Shown: one piece after another, positions 8,351-15,500 of the stretch
Layout of the letters: the number at the start of each line of letters is the position of its first letter
How positions within the stretch are numbered: the first letter of the stretch is position 1
DNA from: Myxococcales bacterium
GTDB taxonomy: Bacteria > Myxococcota_A > Polyangia > Polyangiales > Polyangiaceae
Assembly (NCBI GenBank): GCA_005800325.1
Contig: SYFR01000362.1
Coordinates: 1 to 34,400, forward strand
Length of the DNA stretch: 34,400 nucleotides
Reading direction: 5' to 3'
Translations under genes and position numbers: made by a program
Notes under the pieces: generated by a model
What the model saw: only the letters and a program-made list of their open reading frames with translations
Databases searched by the model: none
Told to the model about the DNA's origin: nothing

Positions 8351-8832
8351 GGATGCTTCCACGCGAGCGCCTTGCTGACGACGAAGCGCTTGATCGCCTG
8401 GAACGGGACGCGGGTCGGGCAGATGCGGCTTTTTTGCTCGAGCACCTCGTCCGGCACGTGAGCGAAGGCTCTCTTTGCCGCGTGAAAGTCGGGGATGTTG
8501 CGGCTCGACGCCAAGACGAGCTGCATGAGTCCCACGTATTCACCGCTCGAGCTCGCGATACGACTCGCCTCACCGTGGTCGCAGCGACCGCACGCAATGC
8601 ACCGCGAGAAGTCAGGCATCGACTCGCGCTCCTCCGGGGCGAGTGCGACCAGCCCCTCGGCGTCGTAGTTTCGATGAAAGACCTCGAGGCCAGACTCGTC
8701 CCGGCGAAAGACGCGCCTCACGAGCACCTTGAGCAGCGACCACGCGAGGATGAGGAGCGCGAGCGGCCGACCGGTGAGCACCGCGGATCCCTTACCAGAG
8801 CCGCCGACCCACTGCACGCGATGGGGCGCCAT
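8347..8832 (-). CDS. Membrane-anchored Fe-S protein with one predicted 4Fe-4S cluster
   Basis: 161 residues. An N-terminal hydrophobic helix (about 21-38, PLALLILAWSLLKVLV) is followed by basic RRVFRR, giving an N-anchored protein whose soluble part should face the cytoplasm by the positive-inside rule. The cysteine set is CIACGRC (Cys78, Cys81, Cys84) plus a distant Cys-Pro at 138 (RICPTRVPF), the spacing of a 4Fe-4S ferredoxin-type site as in HdrC/SdhB-like proteins. Only one cluster is encoded, where such proteins usually carry two. Its role is probably electron transfer to or from a quinone or protein partner, by inference. It lies 39 bp after the haem-like lipoprotein gene and overlaps the start of the M16-like gene by ATGA, supporting one operon. 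The partner enzyme is not visible in the window. No closer family is recognised. Confidence 0.7.
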   Translation of the reverse strand: MAPHRVQWVGGSGKGSAVLTGRPLALLILAWSLLKVLVRRVFRRDESGLEVFHRNYDAEGLVALAPEERESMPDFSRCIACGRCDHGEASRIASSSGEYVGLMQLVLASSRNIPDFHAAKRAFAHVPDEVLEQKSRICPTRVPFQAIKRFVVSKALAWKHP

Positions 8833-8871
8833 CGGGGGTGCGTGGCCCCGTCGCCCTGAGGCCGCTGCGCC

Positions 8872-10056
8872 TCAGTCTGCGGGACACTCCACGACGGCGC
8901 CGTGCGCGATCCAATCGCTGATCAGCTGGAGCGCGGCGAACGACTTCGAGCCGTCGGGATCGATCGGATTGCCATCCTTGTCGCTGCCACCCACGAGCCC
9001 GCGATGCTCGCCATTTTCGGCGGGCATGGGGAGGCCGACGACGACGCTCGCGCGCAGGCGGTCGAGCTCCGCCTGGTGCTGCGGCTCGAGCGCGCCGGGT
9101 TCGCGCGGGTGGTTCAGCGGGTTGGCGATCAGCTTGTACAAGAGGTAGCTCTGTCCAGGGTCGTCCGGGGCGATGAGCGCCATCGCCCGCCCGAACTTCG
9201 GACCGCTCGGCTCAGGCGCGAAGCTCGCCTCGCCCGTTGCCGTGCCATGCGCGACGACCCCAATCGCCGTGGCGGAGATCAGGCTTTTTCGGGAGAGGTC
9301 GAGCCCCATCGGCGCGGGGACGCCCGGAGCGGCCGCGTGGCAGGGCGAGTACGCGCACGACCCAAAGACCTCAGGAACGAACCCCGCGAGGACGTCACCG
9401 TCGCCTTGACAAGCGTCGTCGAGGCAGAGCGGCCGGCAGCCGTTGCGGCAGGTCTCGACGTCGGTCGCATCGGCACACGAGCGCAAGCACTTCTGCGCGG
9501 CGCAGTAGGCTTCGGCCGACGGCCCCAGCTCGTCGCGCGCGGTCGACGTGTCGGCCTTGGTCTTGAAGTCGAACGCATACGATCGCACGAGCGGCGCTCC
9601 GTCGAAGGCGCGAAGCCCGGTCGAGTCCTCGTCCCGCGGCGGAAATACGGTCAACCGGTACAGCGTGTCGGCGCTCAGCCGCGTGCCGGGCGCGAGCCGC
9701 ACGACGAGCTCGCGCTTCACGGGGTTGTACTCCGGGGCGGCGAAGGGCTGAAACGGCTCGACGCAGGCGTCGATGCTCGCAATGGGTGTCGCGCTCGGAT
9801 GCAGGCAAACGGCCTGGCGAATGGCGGTCGTCGGCAGCAGATAGCGATCGAAGAACAGCCGAAAGCTCGCCGAGACCTCGAGGCCTTCGGCGATCGAAGT
9901 CTCCGAGAGGGTGACCCGCTCACCGCCTCCATCGCCGTACGATCCCGTCGCGCTCACGACGCCGAGCTGCAGCGGCGGCCGGTCCGATCCGCGCGCCCGC
10001 GCGTTCTCCGGAGGGATCTCGACATCGCAGGCCGCCATGGCCGGCGCGAGGGCCAT
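8872..10056 (-). CDS. Lipoprotein with SbsA-type Ig-like region and a cytochrome-like CX4CH site
   Basis: The track's 619-residue ORF extends far upstream through the 84-aa gene and cytochrome reading frames; that part is shadow. The real protein begins near the lipobox LAPAMAAC. ATG 10056 leaves only nine residues before the Cys, too short for a signal. A CTG at 10113 would give M-RRGPISAH...AMAAC, a normal lipoprotein signal, so a non-standard start is possible. The N-terminal part (FRLFFDRYL...VVRLAPGTRLSADTLYRLTVFP) resembles bacterial Ig-like/SbsA domains. The middle is Cys-rich (CAAQKCLRSC, CRNGCRPLC). Then CAYSPCH gives a CX4CH haem-like site, as in c-type cytochromes of Myxococcota and Planctomycetes. 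The C-terminal part (GQSYLLYKLIANP...GLPMPAENG...LISDWIAHGA) matches the region that follows such haem sites. Electron transfer is suggested by context; haem binding is unproven. Confidence 0.72.
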   Translation of the reverse strand: MALAPAMAACDVEIPPENARARGSDRPPLQLGVVSATGSYGDGGGERVTLSETSIAEGLEVSASFRLFFDRYLLPTTAIRQAVCLHPSATPIASIDACVEPFQPFAAPEYNPVKRELVVRLAPGTRLSADTLYRLTVFPPRDEDSTGLRAFDGAPLVRSYAFDFKTKADTSTARDELGPSAEAYCAAQKCLRSCADATDVETCRNGCRPLCLDDACQGDGDVLAGFVPEVFGSCAYSPCHAAAPGVPAPMGLDLSRKSLISATAIGVVAHGTATGEASFAPEPSGPKFGRAMALIAPDDPGQSYLLYKLIANPLNHPREPGALEPQHQAELDRLRASVVVGLPMPAENGEHRGLVGGSDKDGNPIDPDGSKSFAALQLISDWIAHGAVVECPAD

Positions 10057-10157
10057 GAGTGTCGCAAGCGGGACTCGCGACCCGGAGTGCGCCGAAATCG
10101 GGCCCCGCCGCAGGCGCCCTTCAACGCTGAGCCCTTCAGCGCGGGGCAGCGCCGCCT

Positions 10158-10412
10158 TCAGGACTCGGAGTAGATGCTCAGTTGGTCCGAAACGACCTTC
10201 TCGCTGATCCCCGTCTGGAGGTAATCCCGGAGGCAGTCCGAGAGCGTGAGAAGCAAGTCGTCCGCTCTGCCGTCCTCGATCAGCTTCTTCATCAACTTGC
10301 GCGCCTCGCGGCTGTCGTCCTCGCGGAGGAACGAGCGCATCGTGTCGAGCGAGATCTCCGCCGGGAAATCCAACTGCATGTTTTCGATGAGGTATTGAAT
10401 GAGCTCTTTCAC
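10158..10412 (-). CDS. Small conserved-looking cytoplasmic protein, 84 aa, unknown function
   Basis: 84 residues from GTG 10412, with a purine-rich AGAGGG about 10 nt upstream. Composition is balanced and helix-rich (MKELIQYLIENMQLDFPAE, ARKLMKKLIEDGRADDLLLTL), unlike the Arg/Ser/Ala shadows around it, so it is very likely real. There is no signal peptide or membrane helix. It has one cysteine (SDCLRDYL). It sits 129 bp after the multihaem cytochrome stop and about 100 bp before the haem-like lipoprotein, in the same orientation, so it may be cotranscribed. Its role could be regulatory or assembly-related, but nothing in the sequence states this. I do not recognise the family. The overlap with the long upstream extension of the lipoprotein ORF is part of the reason for rejecting that extension. 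Confidence 0.72.
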   Translation of the reverse strand: MKELIQYLIENMQLDFPAEISLDTMRSFLREDDSREARKLMKKLIEDGRADDLLLTLSDCLRDYLQTGISEKVVSDQLSIYSES

Positions 10413-10541
10413 TCTTGTCAGCCCTCTCAGCTGGATCCAACTGGGCGTGCCCGGGGTGGCGGGACGATCCCGGCCCTGCGACGCGCCGGACGCTATAGCG
10501 CTCGTCGGCGGCCTGCGGCAAGGACAATTGCGCGAGCTTCG

Positions 10542-12014
10542 TCATCGGCAGGCTCCGAGGGACGCGTCGGTCGTCGCATGGCACACGAGGCAGGGTCGCG
10601 GATTGCGGCGCATCGCGTCGACGCAGTTGGCCTCGAACCCCGGGGCGTGGGGGTTCACACCCTGACCGCCGCGCGCGCCCTGCGTCGCGTGGCACGTCGC
10701 GCAGTCGCGCTCGGTATGGCACGAGACGCACGCGTTCAGGTTGCGCTCGGCCTCCCAGGAGTGGTGCTGCGGACTACGCGGGGCGACGGTCCACACGTCG
10801 GCCGCCGGGTGAAAGCGCCGGCCGGCGAGTCGATTCGCGCTCGGAGCGTCGCGCGCCACGCCGACCCTTCGATGGCAGTCGCCGCAGAACGTCGTCAGCT
10901 GATGGCAGCTGACGCAGCGTGGGTTGTCCTGCCTCGCCGCCTGCGCGTGTTGCGAGATCCAGTCGTCCGGGTGGACGTCGCGCGGTCGCACCTTGCCGTC
11001 GTGGCAGTCGGTACAAAACTCGGTCGCGTGGCAGCTGGCGCACAGCTCGCTGTTGGCGCCCGCGATGCCCTTGTGGCGGTCGAGCCAATCCGGCGTGTGC
11101 GCGGCTCCGTGAAGCCACACCGGGGGCACGAGCTGGCCAGTCGAGAACGTCGTCTCGAGTCGACCACTCGCCTCGGTCACATGGCACGTGACGCACGCGC
11201 CTTTCGCGTCGCCGGTCGCCGCCGCAGAGCGAGCGTGGCACGAAAAGCACCCGGCCATTCGAGGTAGCTGCTCGCGTGTCGCGAGCTCGAGCTCCTCGAT
11301 CTGCCCGTGGCACTGCGCGCAGCCGATGTTGCGCCGCAGATGCGCCTCGTGATTCATCTTGAGGTTCGGCGCGGGGACGACGACCTTGGCGACGCGGCCG
11401 CCCTTGCCAGCTTCGTCGCCGAGGTGGCAATAGCCGCATTGCCCGTTTGGCTCCGTGCCGGCGACTACGTTGGCGAGGTTCCGGTGGTCGACGTCGTGGC
11501 AGTTGTCGCAGGTCTTCGCCGGACTTGGCAGCAGCGTGTCCGTCGACTTGGCGCTTCGATAAGCCGCGGCGTGGCAAACCTTGCATGTCTGCTGCAGCTC
11601 TCCGACGTGCTTCTTGTGGTTGAAGCGAATCGTGAGCTGCTGCGGCGGAAAGATCTCGTCGCTCGGGACCGGGCTCGCGCTCGTTCCTGGCGGCATCCAC
11701 TCGAGGGGCACGAGCGTGTCTCCGAAGAGCGGCGCCAGGCCGTGCCTGCGATCGATCGCGGCGAGCGGCTCCGCGGGCTGGCCCGCAGCCGGCCCAGCAG
11801 AGGGCCCAGCAGAGGGCCCAGCAGAGGGCCCAGCAGAGGGCCCAGCAGAGGGCCCAGCAGAGGGCCCAAGCGTGGCGGCGTGTGCGCTCGCACCTGCTGC
11901 GGGCGCGTCAGCGGCGGTTGGCGCGGCGCTGGCCCCCGCGAGGCCGACCACGACCGCGAGCGCGCACGCGAGCGCGGCGACCCACCCGGGCAGGAGTCCG
12001 CGCGCCCCGGTCAT
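10542..12014 (-). CDS. Multihaem c-type cytochrome (13 CXXCH motifs), exported
   Basis: 490 residues from ATG 12014, whose ATGA overlaps the stop of the barrel gene. The track's extension to 12341 is antisense to nothing real and runs into the barrel frame. The signal peptide (GWVAALACALAVVVGLAGASA) is followed by an Ala/Gly/Pro/Ser linker with six GPSA repeats. Thirteen CXXCH haem sites follow, in order: CKVCH, CDNCH, CGYCH, CAQCH, CFSCH, CVTCH, CASCH, CTDCH, CVSCH, CGDCH, CVSCH, CATCH, CLVCH, many spaced with distal histidines (FNHKKH, NHEAHL). It should be periplasmic or outer-membrane-associated and carry electrons along a haem wire. Pairing with an adjacent barrel recalls MtrA/MtrB- or OmaB/OmbB-type porin-cytochrome conduits, but electron donor and acceptor are unknown. 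No catalytic site for nitrite or sulfite reduction is evident. Confidence is very high for cytochrome, moderate for conduit. Confidence 0.93.
   Translation of the reverse strand: MTGARGLLPGWVAALACALAVVVGLAGASAAPTAADAPAAGASAHAATLGPSAGPSAGPSAGPSAGPSAGPSAGPAAGQPAEPLAAIDRRHGLAPLFGDTLVPLEWMPPGTSASPVPSDEIFPPQQLTIRFNHKKHVGELQQTCKVCHAAAYRSAKSTDTLLPSPAKTCDNCHDVDHRNLANVVAGTEPNGQCGYCHLGDEAGKGGRVAKVVVPAPNLKMNHEAHLRRNIGCAQCHGQIEELELATREQLPRMAGCFSCHARSAAATGDAKGACVTCHVTEASGRLETTFSTGQLVPPVWLHGAAHTPDWLDRHKGIAGANSELCASCHATEFCTDCHDGKVRPRDVHPDDWISQHAQAARQDNPRCVSCHQLTTFCGDCHRRVGVARDAPSANRLAGRRFHPAADVWTVAPRSPQHHSWEAERNLNACVSCHTERDCATCHATQGARGGQGVNPHAPGFEANCVDAMRRNPRPCLVCHATTDASLGACR
11795..11866 (-). repeat. 6 x 12-bp tandem repeat inside the cytochrome gene (encodes GPSA)
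   Basis: Six perfect copies of CAGCAGAGGGCC on the plus strand, in frame with the minus-strand cytochrome, encode repeated Gly-Pro-Ser-Ala in the linker between signal peptide and haem domain. Perfect identity suggests slippage-prone length variation that keeps the frame (12 = 4 codons). Confidence 0.93.
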
Positions 12015-13675
12015 GGCACCTCTACCGTGAGCGTGCCCACCACGCGGAAGCGGTGGCCGACGAGTCGGTTCATGTCGTGCTCCCACTCGATCCGCACCTT
12101 GGTCCGCTCGACCGGCGCGACCTCGGGGGCGACGACGTATCCGAACGACGTCGCGTCCCGATCCGGACGGAGCGGATTGTGCCACTCGTAGGTCGAGACC
12201 CTTCCGCCGAGCGCGAGTGTCCCGGGGACGATGTCTTGATGCGCGCTCAAGGTCCCGCCAACACGACGCCCCCGATCGCTGTCGGTGCCACCGAACCCCG
12301 TCTCGAGGTTGGCGCGCGCCGTCGCACGACCCGTGCCCCAACGATGCGTCGCCCCGAAACTGGCCAGCAGATCGGGCGCGATCACGGTCCCGCGGCTCGC
12401 ACTGGCGCGTACGAACTCGGCTTCCGGCCCGGTCGTCGGTTCAAGGCCGTACTCGAGGCAGGCGCGCTCAAGTTCTGGCGTCGCGAAGCCCGCCGCGGTG
12501 CACTCGGCGGCCGCGAAGCCGGCGGGGCTGCCGTCCGTGAGCCACAGTCGCGTGCCGGCCTGGCCCGACAGCTCGAGGCGCGGCGTCGGGCGCGTCGCGA
12601 CCCGCGCGAGCGCCGTGATCGACGGATTGTGTGCAAACCAATTGAAGATGGAATCGGCGTCGAAGGTCGGCAGAAAAAACTCTCCGTCGAGTCCAACCGT
12701 CGTGCTCTCGCCGACACGCGCCTCGAGCCCCCCGTACGCGCGTGAGAGGGCCGCCGCGTAGACGTCGTAAACGAAACCTCCCCGTGCGCTGCCCACATCC
12801 GACAAGAACGCGGTGAGCGCGTAGCCGAGGCGCTCGTGCGAGATCCGGAGACCGCTGACTTCCTCGAGCCCTCCGCCGCCTGGCGCGGGAAACTGGGAAG
12901 TGAACGCGCCGCCGGAGTTATAGACGCGGCGGTAGTCGAAGCGACCGTGAACCCAGTTCGGCCCCGAGCTCTCGATCGCAGCGCCGAACGCCGGCGCCAG
13001 CGAGGCCTCTTGAAATGACGGAAACACTTGCGGCTCGTCCGCGAGGCCGCCATTGCGCGCGCCGCGCCACACGCCCTGGGCCTCGTACCGCGGCGTCGAG
13101 AGCGGAAGTCCGCCGCGTTGCTCGAACCCACCGAACGCCTCGACCGCGAAGAAATACGGAGTCGTCAGTCGCACGAGGCCACCGTCGAACGTCCACCAGC
13201 CGAGCACGTTCGTCGTCATCTGGCGCCCGACGCGCACGCCGAAGAGGCCTCGGGCGATATTGCGCGCCTCGACATAGCCGTGCATGAGGTCAATCGGAGA
13301 ATAGGCGAGCCCCGGCACGAAGCGGCTCCGATTGCTGGCGTCGTAGTTCGCCTCGGCATCGTCGACCCCAAAGTCGGCGTCGATGCGCATCCTCACGTGG
13401 ACGCTGTAGTCGGCGGCGAGCGGGTCCTGATTGCCCTCGAGGTCGTAGGCCGCAAAGCCGAGCGTCGTGGTCATTCGCCGCCGCCCCAAGATGACGTCCC
13501 CGAACGGGCTCACGACGTCGTAGCCCTGGGCGCTCACTGCCCCCTCGACCGCGGCCTCCACGGCGTGGGCGACGGACGGACGCAGCGCATTCGGCGCGAC
13601 GACGGCGAGCGCCACGAGCCAGCGCTTCGGTGCCCATGTGGCAACGCGAGCGGCTTGGCGCGGGACGACATTCAT
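12011..13675 (-). CDS. Outer-membrane beta-barrel protein paired with the multihaem cytochrome
   Basis: 554 residues from ATG 13675, which has GAGGGG 12 nt upstream; the track's GTG 13705 shares one base with the previous stop and is the alternative. The signal peptide (RWLVALAVVAPNALRPSVAHA) is followed by long alternating hydrophobic/polar strands rich in Tyr, Phe, Gly and Arg (MTTTLGFAAYDLEG, YSVHVRMRIDADFG, LFGVRVGRQMTTN, WVHGRFDYRRVYNSGG, GRATARANLETGFGG, RFRVVGTLTVEV), the pattern of a large barrel. I recognise no porin family by name. The ATGA overlap with the 13-haem cytochrome indicates a shared operon and suggests a barrel-cytochrome complex similar in idea to MtrB-MtrA. Alternatively it is an ordinary porin. 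It is 1-30 bp after the HEAT gene. Confidence is high for the barrel, moderate for the complex. Confidence 0.82.
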   Translation of the reverse strand: MNVVPRQAARVATWAPKRWLVALAVVAPNALRPSVAHAVEAAVEGAVSAQGYDVVSPFGDVILGRRRMTTTLGFAAYDLEGNQDPLAADYSVHVRMRIDADFGVDDAEANYDASNRSRFVPGLAYSPIDLMHGYVEARNIARGLFGVRVGRQMTTNVLGWWTFDGGLVRLTTPYFFAVEAFGGFEQRGGLPLSTPRYEAQGVWRGARNGGLADEPQVFPSFQEASLAPAFGAAIESSGPNWVHGRFDYRRVYNSGGAFTSQFPAPGGGGLEEVSGLRISHERLGYALTAFLSDVGSARGGFVYDVYAAALSRAYGGLEARVGESTTVGLDGEFFLPTFDADSIFNWFAHNPSITALARVATRPTPRLELSGQAGTRLWLTDGSPAGFAAAECTAAGFATPELERACLEYGLEPTTGPEAEFVRASASRGTVIAPDLLASFGATHRWGTGRATARANLETGFGGTDSDRGRRVGGTLSAHQDIVPGTLALGGRVSTYEWHNPLRPDRDATSFGYVVAPEVAPVERTKVRIEWEHDMNRLVGHRFRVVGTLTVEVP

Positions 13676-13704
13676 GAACGCGACGCGCCCCTCGAATCGA
13701 GCCA

Positions 13705-14505
13705 CTACACCCGGTCGATCTCGCCGTCGTCGCCGACGCGATATTCGCGCGCGTCACGCAGCCCCGTGCGAAGCGCATCGCGAAGCTCGACGCCTGCGGA
13801 CCACCCGGCACGTGCGAGTCCCTCGGCGACCTTGTTCTTGATGCGCACCGACTCCTCTTTGGCGAGCATCGCTACGAGCGCCGGCACGCAAGCAGCATCG
13901 CCCTCGGCGTAGAGCGTCTGTACGGCGTGGTAGCGGACGGTCTCGTTGACGTCGCTGAGGTACGCCTCGACGGCTCGCCGCGCGCCAGGGCTCTTCACGC
14001 TCTCGAGGGCCGCCAGCAGGTTGACCTTCGGCTCTACATTGCGCACGTACTCGGTGTCGTGACGCTCGAGCAGCGCCAACAGCTCGCGCTCGTAATCTTC
14101 ATCGACGAGCAGGCTCCTCAGCAGCTTGATGGCCCAGGTGAGCGTCTCGGCCGCCTCGCAAAACGAGCGCACGCGTTCGATGACCGCCTGCCGCAACGCG
14201 CTCCGTCCGGCATCGTCGAGCGGCACGCCCTTCTTGCCTGCCGCGATCGCGAGGATCCCGTCGAAGACGAGCTGCTTCTCGTCCTCGTCGGTGATCGACG
14301 GATCGACCTTGACGCCGAAGCGCTTGAGAAGCGCGCTCGCCGCTGCGCTCGTTCCTAGCTCGATGAGTTGCCGTAGCGCCTCGTCGCGGTCGTAGGCCTG
14401 AAGGCGGATGTCCGTCGCGGTCTTTCCGAGCGACGCCACCTTCGCCTCGGAGCCCCTCGTTTCGTCCCCCTGCGCGCGTGGCTTGAGAAAGTCGAAGAGA
14501 CCCAT
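13705..14505 (-). CDS. HEAT-repeat protein
   Basis: 266 residues from ATG 14505 (MGLFDFLKPR); the track's GTG start adds 23 residues of low-complexity type and is less likely. The opening GLFDFLKPRAQ is a common start for HEAT-repeat proteins of this sort. Helix pairs in the C-terminal half look like HEAT units: LLAALESVKSPGARRAVEAYLSDVNETVRYHAVQTL, then DAACVPALVAMLAKEESVRIKNKVAEGLARAGW. There is no signal peptide or membrane helix; it should be a cytoplasmic interaction scaffold. It heads the minus-strand group leading to the barrel and multihaem cytochrome, with its stop abutting the barrel gene's possible GTG start, so it may aid their expression or assembly; that is inference from position only. 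No ribosome-binding site is evident before the ATG. Confidence 0.82.
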   Translation of the reverse strand: MGLFDFLKPRAQGDETRGSEAKVASLGKTATDIRLQAYDRDEALRQLIELGTSAAASALLKRFGVKVDPSITDEDEKQLVFDGILAIAAGKKGVPLDDAGRSALRQAVIERVRSFCEAAETLTWAIKLLRSLLVDEDYERELLALLERHDTEYVRNVEPKVNLLAALESVKSPGARRAVEAYLSDVNETVRYHAVQTLYAEGDAACVPALVAMLAKEESVRIKNKVAEGLARAGWSAGVELRDALRTGLRDAREYRVGDDGEIDRV

Positions 14506-14619
14506 GGGACGAGTGCCTAGACCAGAAGTTACGCCTAGCCCTGATTTGCTTGCCGCGGCACGGCGAGCGAGCACGGTGCGACTACCGAGCGGACCGGTGC
14601 GCCGCTCGAGCCGAATTGC

Positions 14620-15486
14620 TCAGTCCGATAGATTGATCGCCGTCGGGAGCTGGACGCTCGCGAACACGGTCAACATCGGATTGAAGTGGAACGAGCGATC
14701 GTTCGTGTCGATGGCGTCGTCCGGAAAGTTCGATTCCGGGCCGGCGATGTCAAAGCCCGAGGTGTTCCACGACAAGGGCGTCGCGCGGAACTCGGCGCCG
14801 AAGGACATGTAGTCCGTCGGATAGAAGTTGAACCCGAGCCCGAACGTCGCCGTTCCGGTCACGCGCGAGTCGAGCTTGAAATTGTCCGCGCACTCGCCCT
14901 TCGTGCATTCCGCGCGCTCGTTCAACCCGACGACCGCGGGGCCGAGAAACAGGCTGATGTCCGCGTCCATGAAGAAGGCACCGAAGAACGAAAACTTGCC
15001 GCGAAACGGGACCACCGTGAGCTGCGGCGCAAGCATCCACACGATGCTCCCGAGCTGGCTCTCCTCAAGACAGTTCGGTCCGCGGCACAGGCTCACCGCC
15101 GTGCGGCGACAAGCGAGCGTGTTCGGATTGTCCGCGCAGTCGCGACCGTCTACCGCCTTGGTCTGAAGCTCGTCGGCGAGCCCAGCGTTGTAGCTGATGC
15201 CGCCAGCACCGAAGAGGCCGGCCCCGAGCGAGTCCGTGAAGTGGTAGTTCGCCCGCGCGCCGAAGAGCACGTTGCGACGGAACTCGTCGAGCAGCGTGAA
15301 CGTCGCGTGTGGCGCGATGTCGAAGCGTCCGTCGCGGTGGAGCCGGAGGCGTCGCACGGCGGGGGCGCCCGCGAGGGGCCCAGTGATCTGGAGCTCCTGG
15401 GCGCTCGCGTCGGGCGCGGACGCGAGGACGATCGTGCCGGCAGTCAGACCGGCGAGTAGAGCGAGGCGACTCGTCATGTTCTTCAT
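14620..15486 (-). CDS. Outer-membrane beta-barrel protein of the myxobacterial type (GltA/GltB candidate)
   Basis: 288 residues from ATG 15486, preceded by GAAGGG at 7 nt; the ATG at 15504, which overlaps the upstream stop, is the alternative. The signal peptide (MKNMTSRLALLAGL...ASAPDASAQ) is followed by strands typical of small barrels: GRFDIAPHATFTLLDEFRRN, VLFGARANYHFTDSLGAGLFG, LTVVPFRGKFSFFGAFFMDADISL, ATFGLGFNFYPTDYMSFGAEFRA, NPMLTVFASVQLPTAI. This matches the 'outer membrane beta-barrel domain' family enriched in myxobacteria. It shares the layout of the upstream gene, so the two are likely paralogues. In Myxococcus, the gliding proteins GltA and GltB are a pair of such barrels; the nearby gltC-gltI run supports that identity here, but many barrels of this family exist per genome. 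It is probably outer-membrane and cotranscribed with its neighbour. Confidence 0.82.
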   Translation of the reverse strand: MKNMTSRLALLAGLTAGTIVLASAPDASAQELQITGPLAGAPAVRRLRLHRDGRFDIAPHATFTLLDEFRRNVLFGARANYHFTDSLGAGLFGAGGISYNAGLADELQTKAVDGRDCADNPNTLACRRTAVSLCRGPNCLEESQLGSIVWMLAPQLTVVPFRGKFSFFGAFFMDADISLFLGPAVVGLNERAECTKGECADNFKLDSRVTGTATFGLGFNFYPTDYMSFGAEFRATPLSWNTSGFDIAGPESNFPDDAIDTNDRSFHFNPMLTVFASVQLPTAINLSD

Positions 15487-15500
15487 GGCAGCACCCTTCG

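Noticed and set aside
10057-10731. N-terminal extension of the lipoprotein ORF to 10731
   Set aside because: It crosses the real 84-aa gene and the cytochrome stop; composition is Arg/Pro shadow-like and the lipobox lies near 10030.
12015-12341. Extension of the cytochrome ORF to 12341
   Set aside because: It overlaps the barrel gene; ATG 12014 has an ATGA overlap and a proper signal peptide.
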